From Atrina japonica (lineage: Eukaryota > Mollusca > Bivalvia > Pterioida > Pinnidae): 64,000 bases of DNA. Under the pieces are notes generated by a model, which did not search any database, was not told the DNA's origin, and was given only the letters and a program-made list of their open reading frames with translations. The translations under genes and the position numbers were made by a program. Where the stretch lies: positions 474,035-538,034 of the forward strand of contig BROG01000510.1 in the NCBI GenBank assembly GCA_030159075.1, given 5' to 3'. Of this stretch, positions 11,505 to 22,655 are shown in pieces (within the stretch, counting starts at the first letter, position 1; every line of letters begins with the position of its first letter).

Positions 11505-13115
11505 TCTGGTTTTCAGCCAGACTCATGGTGACCTATTGCAATCGTCCGTTGTTAACATTTACACATTTTTGACTTCTCAAGAACCAGTGGACCAATTTTA
11601 ACCAAACTTGGCATATAGTATTCCCATGTGATGTCACATAAAAAGGGGCTAGGACCCAAAAAGGACCAAAACTAGATACATCTTTAAAAATCTTCTTCTC
11701 ATGAACCAGTAATCAGATTATGTTCAAATTTTGTATGCATGATTGTTAAGTCAGTATCTAAAAAGTATGAAATCTGTCCGTGAATGAGTTTTAATTGTAA
11801 ATTTTTTTACTACTTCTCCAGAATCATTTGGTCAATTTGAACCAAACTTGACAGGAAGTATAACCATGTAAAGCTGCATTAAGTTTGTGGATGAAAAGGG
11901 GCTAGGGCCAAACATGGCTGTCATGGCTAAAAATAGAACGAATGAGTCAGCAGTTTTTTTTTTATTTAAGAGATGTATCTAAAATTATTAAAGCTAGAAA
12001 AAAACGTTACCTTAAAATGAGCGGCTTGCAAAAATCTACCATAAGTTTACCATGTCGATTCTACCCTTATGGGAGTTAATTCCTCTTTCAAGTGGATTTG
12101 TCATGTTTTTTGACATTATCTTGAAAAGCATAATAGCTAGAATAAAAGTGAAAGAAGAAAAAATGTTCAACAAGCAAAGATCTACAAAAAAGTCAATACG
12201 GCTGAAATTATTAGGTCATCCCTTATGGGATTTATTTCTCCTTTTTAAGTGAATTTTTCATGTTTTTGGATGTTTTAGACATCATCTTGAAAAGTATAAT
12301 AGCTAGTGTAAAAGTGAAAGAAGCAAAAATGTTCAGAACGCAAAGATCTACAAAAAAAATCAACATGGCCGAAATTGTCAGATCACCCGTAATGTGAGTT
12401 ATTTCCCCTTTTAAGTGGATTTTTTAAAATGTTTTTTGACATTGTATTTAAAAGCATAACAGCTAAAGTAAAAGTGAAAGAAGCAAAATATTCAGCATGC
12501 AAAGGGTCTACAAAAATGTCAATAGGGCCGAAATTGTCAGGTCACCCCTTATGGGATTTATTTCCCCGTTTTAGTAGATTTCTCATGTTTTGGACACTTT
12601 TTGTCCTATTATCGCGAAAAGTATAGATAGAGGAAAAGTGAACGAAGCTAAAATGTTCAGCATGCGAAGATCTACAAAAAAAAAAATCCATAGGGATGAA
12701 ATTGCCGGGTCGACCCTTATAATAGTGATTTCCTCTTTTTTTTGTAAATTAATATTTGGACAGTTTTGTCTTATTATCTTGTAAAGTATAACAGATAGAG
12801 AGAAAGTTAAAGAAGCAAAATGGTCAGCACGCAAATATCTACAAAAAAGTCAAAACGGTCGAAATCTTCAGGCTGCCCGTTATGGGAGTTATTTCCCCTT
12901 TAAGTGGATTATTCATGTTTTGGACTGTTTTTTTTTACATTATCTTGAAATGAATCGGAGATACAGTAGAAGTTGAAAGAAGCAGAAATGTTCAGTACGC
13001 AGAAATCTACAAAAAAGTCTGCAGGGCAGTTATTGTCATGTCAATGCTTATGGGACTAATTATGTTGTTTTCAGGTGACTGTTAATGCCGTCGGGCCTGT
13101 TGTTTTTAGAAAAAA
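11505..13115 (+). mobile_element. Dispersed element with six internal ~165 bp units, copy 2
   Basis: It begins near actcatggtgacctattgc and ends aggtgactgttaatgccgtcgggcctgttg. Units start near 12112, 12278, 12438, 12602, 12767 and 12940, each with the text gaaagaagcaaaa, atctacaaaaaa and ttatgggagttatttcc. Several units are partly open in one frame (KVKEAKMFS...RSTKKS...GHPLWDLF) but stops and frame changes interrupt them, so I do not call a protein. Confidence 0.75.
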
Positions 13116-13263
13116 ATATTGAAAGATTTTGTGTGTCTAAAATTATTTTGCATGTCTATAATTAAGTTATCATTCGTTTTGAAGACTTCCAAACAGAAAA
13201 ATAATTGTATGTAGATTTCCATCCCTCAAGCTGTTCCCTCAACGAAATGATATATAAGTAATA

Positions 13264-13454
13264 TTTTTCCAATTAAACAAATCTTTTGTAATATGGTATC
13301 TGGGATCGGGAAGCGATGTTGAAGTCATGCAAGCCTTGAATATTGTGTCAAGATATCCTGACTGCACTGTCATCTACTCCGCTATTGGATGCTCTGTTAG
13401 ATTTTATCCCAAACGTTTGTTCTTCAAATTGCAGAATATTAGTGTGAAGTTGTG
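13264..13454 (+). other. Unassigned open stretch with a good splice donor
   Basis: One frame is open through WYLGSGSDVEVMQALNIVSR and on to SVRFYPKRLFFKLQNISVK, with higher GC than its surroundings. The sequence TGTG|GTAAGA at 13451-13460 is a strong donor, and without splicing TAA follows at 13456. No clear acceptor or partner exon was found and the peptide is not recognised. It could be an orphan exon or a decayed mobile-element coding piece. Confidence 0.25.
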
Positions 13455-13960
13455 GTAAGAAAGCTTTTAATTGAATTAGAAATTGACATTTTACCACCCT
13501 GAATCATGATAGAAACATGGTAACAGCATGAAATATGACTTGGTACTTGCTAGAGTTTGACTCCAGGCTAGATAATTTAAATCGATACAAAGTATACGAA
13601 GTGACATTTTATCAAACAAGAAAAACGACATAATAGTAACAGGTATTTGAAAACATGGGGAAAACTATATTCTCCATTGTTTTGATTGTTTGGATATAAA
13701 TCTCTAAATCACCTTTATTTGTGGCACCTTTTTACTGTGGTCACTTTTCATTGTTTTCTTAAATCATGCATTTGTGTTTAGAAAAGTTAATTTTTTTTAC
13801 AAATGACAAATATTTCCGATGAGCTTGATTTTCCAGTGGCACATGCTTAGTTTCCGGTGTTGGTTCCTGCCTTAAGCTTTAGAAAAGGAAGCGGCTACTG
13901 ATTCACCAAATATTCACCTAAACTTGATTAATGAAAGTCGCGGATCTTTTTGGACAAGAC

Positions 13961-13992
<32 letters not shown>

Positions 13993-14204
13993 ATGTCACA
14001 ACAGGTGTGGTACATTAAAGCACCCCAAAGACATTATCTTTAAGCACTAGTCTTACCAAAATTCATCTTTTTTCTTTAGCCATTTCATCTATATATAGTG
14101 GCATCTCCATAGAAGTGTAAACGATTAGACAGGACAGAAGGCAACAACAAAATGACAAAAAAATGGTAACATTACTTAAATGGGCATATATAATATCTTG
14201 TATG

Positions 14205-14415
14205 TTTCTAATTTTAATACATGCACTCGATGTACAATAACAAATTGGAGTTTTACACAGTCATAAAAATCTGATATTCTTATTTATTTTATGAAAATAA
14301 GTTCATATCAAGTGTGGTATGCATATACAAATAGTAAAGTTGAATTAATCAATTACAAGTGCGAAACTGGGGTTTTCAAGCAATTTTTACAAAATATATA
14401 GGAATTTAACAGTTG
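14205..14415 (+). repeat. Dispersed ~210 bp repeat, copy A
   Basis: Shares gatgtacaataacaaat, the block with gtgtggtat...atagtaa...ttgaatta, and tttcaagcaattttt with 28030-28240 (same orientation) and 34020-34215 (inverted). Confidence 0.65.
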
Positions 14416-14790
14416 TTATGCTGTTATGCCTGCACATTGAACTTTACATTAATGTGACAAGTTTTGATATTAAAAATTGCGGTGTTCTTTTTCCACATAA
14501 AGATAAGATTCTGTTTAATATACAAACACATCGTTGCATCATTTCCCACTAAAACATGGTAATTAAATTCATCTTCAGCATTGAATACTTTTACTTTGGG
14601 GACCATACAGAGTCGGAAGCTTTTACTTTCCTACTGAAACTTCTTCCCAAGAATATATACCACATATGAGTTTTACTCGTATAAACTGGCACCAAAGGGA
14701 TGCTTCGTGAAAATAAGATCACATGGTGTCCCTTAAGATAATTTAAATATTTCACATACAAAGTATTAAATGTCAATCTACATTGCCACC

Positions 14791-17700
14791 TTAAGATGTT
14801 ACTTCAATGTATGTCTCATCATTGATGTGCGAGGTGATTGGAAACATTTTAAGGTAAGGACAATCATCGTCTTGAGTTACTGGGTTACTCTGAGCTCTAG
14901 CGATTTTCCTTTGTCGAGTGTTTATCATTTGCCAGATACCTGGACTTATTTCCATCATTATATACCCTCCCATGTTCGGTTCTTTTCCGTTTACTTTCGG
15001 TTTTTTGTGTCTTGGAGATCGTACAAATTCTGACGCTGATCGTTTGGGTACATGTCTCCGAAGTGTACTGACATAGTCCATTAATTTTCCATCAACTTCC
15101 TCCTTTTCGTCACTGTCGCTATCGCCATCGCCATCGTCGATATCTTGCAACTTTATAGCATTTGGTTCAACGTAAACCGAATCCGAGTTATCGCTCGTTG
15201 ATCCGACATCATTTACATCATCATCGTCTGAATTTTTTCCATTCTTTCTAACCTTTTGTTTTCTTTTCGAAGCGAGAGTTGTATTTTTGTCACATTCGCT
15301 TAACGTATTCTCGTAAAATTGGCAAGTTTCCATTTTGGACGAAAGAAGTCTTTTGAAAATATTCTGGTATATTGCATGGATTTCATTCTCGTAAACATGA
15401 TTGTTCGTTTGATATGTGTTCCTGCATTTGGTAAAAATTAAAAGACACTTTATGCTCAACAAGCTTTTATGAAATTGTCAGATTTGTACAAAATATAGCT
15501 ACAGATACTACATATTAATGGAAATTATATTGTTACAAAATTTTTAAAGCATGATTTATGAAATGGAACATGTATCTTTTTCATCTTAGGGGCGACCTGG
15601 AACCGAGGTCCTGTACAGATATACAACTGGTATTACCTTTTCCCGAGTTCTTCCATTCCGTCCAAATTTTGCAGGAATAGTTTGTAATCAGATCACGTGA
15701 CTTTAACAGAAAGTCGGGCAATATTGATTCCAGTTACGTAATATTTACATAAACGACAGTCAGTGATATCTTGTTTCAGTTTATCTGTTTAGAAAAATGT
15801 TATCTTTTGTAAATATGACAAATAAAATTACTTTCCTTATAGCTGCTTTCAAATTAACAAACTATTATTACATAATATTAATTGTCAGGTCATATATACT
15901 ATAAACTGCCGAATCGGAAATGATGTCACCCTACATTTTTTCTTTGGATCTGCATAATATTATGACAGAACGAAACAACTAAAATAGATCAATTATCGGA
16001 AGTCCACAGCACTGGTCAAAGATTGTGGCAATATTACTATAGATTTTGTCGTCTTCTTATAAGTGAAAATACTTGGCTAAACGTAAAATAAAAACAACGG
16101 AAATGATCATGTAAGCATGCATGAAATATTGACGTATGCATGTGTTATCTTACCTTTCCCTTTCAAAGTCAGATTTGGATACCCATGGCATTGCATAGTC
16201 ATAATCGAAGTCGTCTGTTTGTGATTCAGCATCCTTAATCATCACAAGACATTGTCCGCCATTGCCACAGCTATTACCTTTGACACATATAAAACATAAA
16301 AATCTTAAATTAATAAATAGAAAAAAATATATATATATTTAATCTCATTTCCTATTGTAATACACCTGGTCCTATCCCATTTGAGATTCGCAATATTTCT
16401 TCATACTTGATACACTTTCAACCATGTGTACACATTATAGAGGAAATGCTTTTTAAGAGATGTACTTTCAACAAACGAACGCTTCCTTATCAGGGTATGT
16501 TTGTTGTCAATATGGATGTTGTCTGAGTGACCTTTAACTAGAATGCTCGCGACCATTACACGGTGTCATGGCTCATTGCATTAACATTTTGTAGTATTTT
16601 GTCATGTAAGAAACTGACGTGTTATACGTAATAAATGTTATCTTGCTGGAACAGCCATATTCAGAGTAGAAAAGAAAGGTCATTACTAACGGCGATGCAC
16701 TAAGTTAGTTTTTCTGTAATCTAACACGGTTTGATGCTATGGCGTAATATAGCATGTGGTTATAAGGACTCCTACCACGGACCAGCCAGACTGGAACAGA
16801 CCAGCAAGTACCGGTTGATTCCATGAATGGTAAGGTGTCCGACCGCGGACACACTGGAACCTGCTTGGGTTGGGTTCCTTTCCTTGATTCAACAGTATTA
16901 TCTTGACAGACACTACCAAAAATTGAATTTACGACTTAAAGTTTGATTTTCTAAAGAAGGTATATTTTCAAATGATGGCTCTAAGGCTGGTCACAACCCA
17001 CAACCCCCCCCCCCAAATGAATTTTCAGAATAAAATTTTAATCTTTTATTTATGATGAAAATACTTTGCAACATGTCGGTCATATTTATCTTCGACTTCC
17101 GGGACATTCAATTGACAAATTAAACCTTGCTAGCTCTAGTGTGTCCGTAACGAATGATAAGCAACCTATTCAAACTCATGAATTTTATGTGCTCAACCAG
17201 GTTCAATCACATTACGAACTTAACTAATCCCGATATAAGCGCAGTCTAGATTAATACTCAGTCAAAAGAATACTGCTTCAGGCAATATAAATATTTACAG
17301 ATAATGAACCAACACCTGTTCAGATCACTTTTTTTCAATAATTGAAAAATATAGTTCCTTGTATTGTAGAAAAACAAAAGTGTTGTGTTTGATCGTTACA
17401 CACAATAATAATATGATGGATAAAAAACATAAACAAACAAAACACATAAAAACATTTCACATTTGAAATTAGGCAAATATATTTATATACCAAAAGATTC
17501 ATAGGCATTTTACATAGCTTTGTTTTGAAAATCAAAACCATGCAATTTAAAGATAATATATTGTCAGAAATTGCACAGGTTTTGTCATTTGTGTATATAA
17601 AAATAAGGTGTAAGCGGCAAGGAAGTCCAGTATCAAATATAGTGTATGTTGAAAAAACAGACTTCAGGAAAACCCTGAAGTGGTATCAGGGGTCACGGAG

Positions 17701-18842
17701 GGAAGAGAAAGCCTCAACAGCCGACCAGTCGCACCTGCCGTTATTCCAGTCCAGTTTTACATACTCCACTACGTTTTAACTTCGGTATCGATAATTTCGT
17801 TTGATACATTTATTTCACTGGCAATCTTTGTATCGGAAGTTTTCTATACAAAGATTGTCAATGAAATAAATGTATCGAAAATATACGTAAATGCTTCACC
17901 CTTTTTAAAAACGGCTCTAGCCTGCAGACCAATCCTCTCTAGTTCATCTCTTCCATATAATTGATTCATTTCACCATGGATTTGATGATCGTCTGTATTT
18001 TCAGCAGTAGCTGATGTTTGAAAACTGGAATAAAATGTTAAAATATGTTCACGTGATATACCAGTATATACCAAATATCATTATTATGTGTACTTTGGTA
18101 CCCACAAACCTACTAAATTATCGTAGATACAACACTGGTGATGTCATGATAATTTTGTCGCAATAATTTACAAAAAAATGTCACTGTGTCCATTCATACT
18201 GATATTAACATGTACATGGTTATCAATCATTAGCGTGCACCATACAAGCACTATTGCTAACACAAACACAGATACAGTATAAAAAAGGAAATTATTCTAA
18301 ACAATTCAAGTATGGGCAGTTTAGGAACGAGAAAATTAAAATTTGTTAAATGATATTTTTACAGGGCATTTGTGTTGAGTGTAATATAATTAGAGTAGAA
18401 TCATCCGTATGATAACCAGAAGGTTATTCCGCCCCGCCATCTTATGTGAATCGTACAATAGTAACTGATTGACGTCATTTCCCGGGAATCTGTATCATGT
18501 TGCCACTCAAAGTTCCAGGACCGCAGTTACAGTTAAAAGCTCTATGTATATAAATTCAATAGGTTTTATATCAACATATTGCAAAGTTTAGACTTGTTAC
18601 ATCTATTTTGTGTTTTAACCTCTATCTGTGTATTTCATTTATGATACACACTTTATAGACATGTGCATCGTGGACGTCAACAACCTGTAAACCTCTGATA
18701 ATGTTATGATTGAGGAAGTGTTAAAATACAGGTGCGAATATATAGTCTTACCCAATCCGTCTGGATTTCAATTTCCGGCGAAATAAAAGTAGAACAAGAA
18801 GTGTAGCTGTGATCCCGACAAGTAGACCAATAAGTACTCCAA
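14791..18842 (-). CDS. Single-pass membrane protein with long tyrosine-rich tail (3' part of gene)
   Basis: Exons in transcript order are 18842-18752, 18024-17900, 16277-16154 and 15421-14791; phases 2, 1 and 2 join cleanly and the frame stays open for 322 residues to the stop. The first exon is one membrane segment (GVLIGLLVGITATLLVLLLF) followed by RRKLKSRR, a stop-transfer signal, so the rest is probably cytoplasmic. The tail has YxN motifs (YENE, YQNI, FYENT; Grb2-type), YIMM (PI3K-type YxxM), VYVEP and TYIEV, then an acidic Asp/Ser stretch and a basic patch SPRHKKPK. No kinase or phosphatase domain is visible. Extracellular exons are not secured, so the receptor family is unknown. Receptor-like signalling is an inference from the tail. 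Confidence 0.75.
16278..17899 (-). other. Intron of the membrane-protein gene
   Basis: Contains a C run near 17005, two patches of dispersed-repeat text (16780-16870, 17680-17755 with gaccagtcgcacctgccg) and the hairpin above. No exon recognised. The intron at 15422-16153 is AT-rich with nothing seen except a CACGTG box near 15694. Confidence 0.5.
17803..17876. repeat. 30 bp-arm hairpin just past a splice donor
   Basis: 17803-17832 and 17847-17876 are inverted repeats with about two mismatches and a 14-base loop. The hairpin lies 24 bases downstream of the donor of the exon ending at 17900 on the - strand. It may be a tiny foldback element or an RNA structure near the 5' splice site. Confidence 0.75.
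18395..18545. mobile_element. Diverged MITE related to 28354-28531
   Basis: The half with gtaactgattgacgtcat, ggaatctgtatcat and aggaccgcagttac matches the right half of the 28.4 kb element; the left half is poorly kept. Confidence 0.5.
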
Positions 18843-19164
18843 CTGCAATACAGAGTACAAAAAATGAATTTTTGCTGTATCGTACATCATCATCATCATC
18901 ATCATCGTCATCATTAGTATTAGTAATAATAGTAGTAGTTATTGCAGCGTTCTATATTTTATCTATTCATTTATTTTCATTTGCACTTATTAATCCTTTC
19001 TCCCCTGATTATATGAGTGGTATGTTCTTTTCTATTGTTTAAGACAAGTCTATTATGGCCTTTAGGGTAGGTATAGTGCGATATCAACTCTGACACGGTG
19101 TTTCATTTCTGTATTAATACCGTAAAACATCTAATTTCAGGTCTACCTAACTACTATTTTCTCC

Positions 19165-19350
19165 GTTACCGAGTGGTTATATTATTGTGCTTTTAACCAG
19201 GAGGTATCTCATCTCTTAAGATTTAAGCTGATGTTGTGAGGAAGTTTGCCGGTTTACTAACGGGGGGGGTTGCTGGGAGGTCATTGGTCACTTCCCAGGT
19301 ATAACAGTATTCATGCTCCAAAACTATAAATCTAACCGCCACCACCACCA
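19165..19350 (+). mobile_element. tRNA-like SINE, diverged
   Basis: Starts gttaccgagtggttatatt, similar to a tRNA A-box region, and continues into the body text (ataactctaaccgccaccacc type) shared with 1745-1850 and 40220-40470. The B box is not clear. Confidence 0.4.
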
Positions 19351-19535
19351 TTTAAATTCGATTTTCTTCAAAAACTAAGATATTTATTTTACAGTGGGTA
19401 ATCTTTGACGGATTTGGCAATACTTAGATTTATTATTTGGTCTTGTATTATACCATTTGTTCGGAAATATATCTATATAGAATTTGAATTAAAAACTGAA
19501 GTTTCATTGGCAGAAACGATCGTCTTGAGCATTTG
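19350..19535 (+). repeat. Dispersed repeat, copy without SINE insertion
   Basis: Text from aaaactaagatatttat through gacggatttgg to cagaaacgatcgtcttgagc is shared with 38430-38905, where a ~270 bp SINE interrupts it after gacggatttgg. Confidence 0.7.
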
Positions 19536-19984
19536 TTTTGGACTTTGATATTGTTAATAATAGAGCCTTCACGTTAACTGGCGTAGAACACCAATACAAG
19601 CAATTTGTGTTCTGTCAATCATGTATTGTATCTTATGGAATTAAATCCACATGTGGTATAAATATGTCTATTTCACAGTTGCCTTTATATTTTGTACTCT
19701 CATGTAAAGTTGAAATGTAGACGTGTTGCCCGCGGAAAGCAATCCTTAAATTAAAGTGAATCTGATATATACACAAACAGTTCTTATTCATTCTTTACAT
19801 AACGTTATTTTGAATGAGATGTTGAGAGCCTAGTCACGGTAGATTGTTTCATGCCACTAATGTGAACGAATAGTGATTAACGGGGCGGGAAAGTGTAATT
19901 AATTACATCAAAAATATTAATATTTGGAATCCATTTGATATAAATCTACATGAATACGTATTATAAATGGCAAGCCATAGACAT

Positions 19985-20115
19985 TAACGAGTTTAACCTA
20001 GTTTTTTGTCAATTAAATCTTATTTTCTTCAGTTAAACCATTTTTCTTAGCAACCTACATTAACTGAAGAAACACTAGGTTTAACTGAGAAGAACTGCGC
20101 AAAAATGAGTCTGTG
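19985..20115. mobile_element. Foldback element with 'cctagtttttt' arms
   Basis: Left arm attaacgagtttaacctag and right arm with ctaggtttaactgagaag are inverted; the centre has cagttaaacc. A relative sits at 40985-41230. Confidence 0.55.
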
Positions 20116-21164
20116 TAGATCTCTTTTTTGTTATAAAAAGTAGTAAAAACGGAAAGCTTTAAAAAAAAAAAACACAGCTAATGTCCTTTAAAATGTCTGA
20201 ATTGTATTATATTTTCTCTAAAATCTGAATTCATACCTTGGCATTTATCTGTAGACAAATGTTTTATTTGTTGATAATCTATCGTTTATTCTACAAACTC
20301 ATTTTACAATTCAAGAGAGTAGATATTGCTGTACATCCTTTATGATAGTAAAGTGTATGCGATCTACCCAAAAACACATTGTGTATAGCGCATGGTGACT
20401 GCAGTCATTATTTATTTTAAAATCTAGGAAGTACAACACCAGGTTGTGAATCATAGGAAGTAAAGCACCAGCCTGTTAATCACACCGAGATATAAATTCC
20501 TGATCAAAGATGAAAATGTTAGTTAAGGTTAAATTGTTTGCACTATTTTAGTATCACAAAGTGAAGTGAAGTGTTAGATGTGATTTCCTTCCTCAAAAGC
20601 GTGAGCAGATTGTATTTGTATAATGGATTGTTGTTGAACAAATTCATTAATGTTTCAGGTTATCCGTAATAATGAGATCAATTTTGAATTACAGTCAATT
20701 CTCGATGAACACTGATCTGTCATATTTAGAAATTATGAGCTATATGGAGTTTGGAAATATGTTGAATTCTCACATCTTGGGGACAATTGAGTTACCGTTT
20801 CTGGTATCATAGGCATAATTTAATGAATATTTGACAGGACAACAGTTCATATTCAGCAATTATCTTGTTTAATTAGTTATTCAATTACCTATCAACTAGC
20901 ACTTTCAATTATTTTTTTTCTAAATGTAGAGTGGCTAATAGCCATGATAAATTTGGTGTTATAATGAGAATGTTATATAGCAGGAAAACGTTCCTGAAAA
21001 AAATATGGCGTTATTGCGAAAAATGGCGATGAATCGATTGACGATCAGAAAGTTTTTTTCGTTTTTATTTTCGTTTTTTTTTACTGTGAATCAGGATTTA
21101 TATAAAAATCTTACATACTATAGCATTAATCTTCAGGATTGCCAAGTTATTTATACAAATCTGG

Positions 21165-21265
21165 TAAAAACTGAACAAACACGGACCTCTGGAAATCAAG
21201 AGGTGGGATCAGGTGCCATGGAAAAGTAAGCATCCCCTGTTGACCAGTCACACCAGCCGTGAGTC
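21165..21265 (+). repeat. Dispersed bivalve-type repeat, copy 1
   Basis: Has cggacctctggaaatc, ggtgggatcaggtgccatgg, gtaagcatcccctgttgacc and cacaccagccgtgag. Pieces recur at 24275-24340 (+) and 24685-24765 (-), and weakly at 17680-17755 and 31440-31480. Confidence 0.65.
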
Positions 21266-21478
21266 CTCAGTCAAATCTAAATGAAATAAGTGAGGGACGA
21301 TTCCTCGTCACAATTGGTACAGACATCTCCCAACTGCTATAAAACAGGCAACTCAACATTCCATTTAGTGAAACAGTAATTTTATTGAGTTTTAAGGATA
21401 TGTCGTCTAGTTCCAGTGCTCAGAAATATTCTTAAAATTTTGGAAATATATTTAAGAAAGAAATACTTATATCCATAC

Positions 21479-21582
21479 TTAACAAACTTTTTTCCTCAAC
21501 GATAAAGTCATCCATCTTAAAACGTTTTTGATACGACTTCGCCTCTTGTTTTTCTTTTGTGTTTACGGTTCTTGCTCTACAT
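21479..21582 (-). CDS. Candidate upstream exon of the membrane-protein gene
   Basis: The acceptor gttcttatttag is followed by 34 open codons (CRARTVNTKEKQEAK...DDFIVEEKSLL) and the donor AA|gtatgg. It ends in phase 1, exactly what the membrane exon at 18842 needs. 'FRCRAR' looks a little like the F-strand of an Ig domain, but only weakly. The intron would be 2.6 kb. Transcript support is lacking. Confidence 0.35.
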
Positions 21583-21687
21583 CTAAATAAGAACACAAAA
21601 TCCATATCAGCATTTGTAAAGAAAAACAAATTACTGAAAAGATACAATAGTGATAAACCACAAAATAACACAGTCAAACACACATTC

Positions 21688-21721
<34 letters not shown>

Positions 21722-21799
21722 ATGTAAAACAGAAAAAGTACCAATGGATAATCGGATTCCAAGTCAATTGTAACACGACAAATACAAATTTGAAATGAT

Positions 21800-22500
21800 A
21801 TGAATATGAGGAACAATTGCAAACAATTCCAAACGGAATGTGGACAGCTGTCCGGAAGGTGCCAGCTTTCAGCATGTCACACCCTTTGCAAATGTAACCT
21901 TTCGACATAAGTTAGTTTTAGATCTGATTGGTTAAAGTGAGTCACTATATGTCCGTGTTTCAGAATACTATCTAATATATCTGACATGGGTGCTTAATAT
22001 TGTTTAACAAGACCCCAGTATTGACCCTAAAACTTCCTTAGTGGCGATTTAAAGCATTCAACAACGTAACCCTGTGTGAGTAGTTTATTGGCGAATCGTT
22101 TGCTTCACAGAATAAAACATTCATAAGAGGAATATGCCCTGTCATAACGTATAAGTTGTGAAATGATTACGCCATAGGGAAGAGAATATGAGGAACATGT
22201 CCTGATATAACGTATAAGTTGTGAAATTATTACGCCATAGGAAAGAGAATATGAGGAACATGTCCTGATATAACGTATAAGTTGTGAAATGATTACGCCA
22301 TAGGGAAGAGAATATGAGGAACATGTCCTGATATAACGTATAAGTTGTGAATTGAAAACGCCATTGGAAGGAAAAGACGCTATATTACTACTCACGAACG
22401 GGAAGTTCGTGATATGGAAATTGAAATCGTCACGTTTGTCATCAAGGGAGATTTGTAGTTGACCGTCCTTCTCAATCGATAGGAATAAATCTAGGTAAGA
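21800..22500 (-). pseudogene. Decayed reverse-transcriptase element with internal tandem amplification
   Basis: On the - strand from about 22500 a frame reads LFLSIEKDGQLQISLDDKRD, then DFNFHITNFPF and SSNI, a peptide I recognise from many invertebrate retroelement reverse transcriptases. It then enters NSQLIRYIRTCSSYS...YGVI, repeated almost exactly in about 60 bp units before YECFIL and a stop. Beyond, diverged pieces with stops (FANKLLTQGYV..., SPLRKF) continue to about 21800. The intact family has one SQLIRY...CSSY segment, so the extra copies arose in this copy. Class (Penelope-like or LINE) is not resolved. It is broken and non-functional. Confidence 0.8.
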
Positions 22501-22527
22501 AGTAAAACTGTTGCTCTCTGTCGTCTA

Positions 22528-22622
22528 AAATAATAATAATAATAATAATAATAAAAATAATAATAATAATAATAACAATAATAACAATAACAATGATGAT
22601 GATGATGATGATGATGATGATA

Positions 22623-22655
<33 letters not shown>
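22528..22655 (+). repeat. Compound (AAT)n-(AAC)-(GAT)n-(ATT)n microsatellite
   Basis: AAT repeats, then GATGATGAT and TTATTATTA. It directly abuts the 5' edge of the reverse-transcriptase remnant. A short AAC run at 21690-21718 lies on its other side. Confidence 0.95.

Larger units (their letters stand above)
13116..14790. other. Intergenic region between catalase-side repeats and the membrane-protein gene
   Basis: Besides the open stretch at 13264-13454, it holds an A tract of about 30 bases (13960-13989) and a dispersed repeat at 14205-14415. The rest is AT-rich with nothing recognised. The 3' UTR of the - strand gene ending at 14791 must lie in its right part; no clear AATAAA is seen on that strand. 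Confidence 0.5.
18843..21478. other. Probable intron or upstream region of the membrane-protein gene
   Basis: Apart from an (ATC)n run near 18886-18912, the SINE, repeat and foldback listed here, and a bivalve-type repeat at 21165-21265, it is AT-rich with no exon recognised. Confidence 0.5.

Noticed and set aside
12052..12834. Overlapping ORFs with [15 protein letters not shown] motifs as a protein gene
   Set aside because: They belong to tandem ~165 bp units of a dispersed element, broken by stops and frame changes, and units of the same kind recur at 3.1 kb and 54.5 kb. Kept only as a finding about the element.
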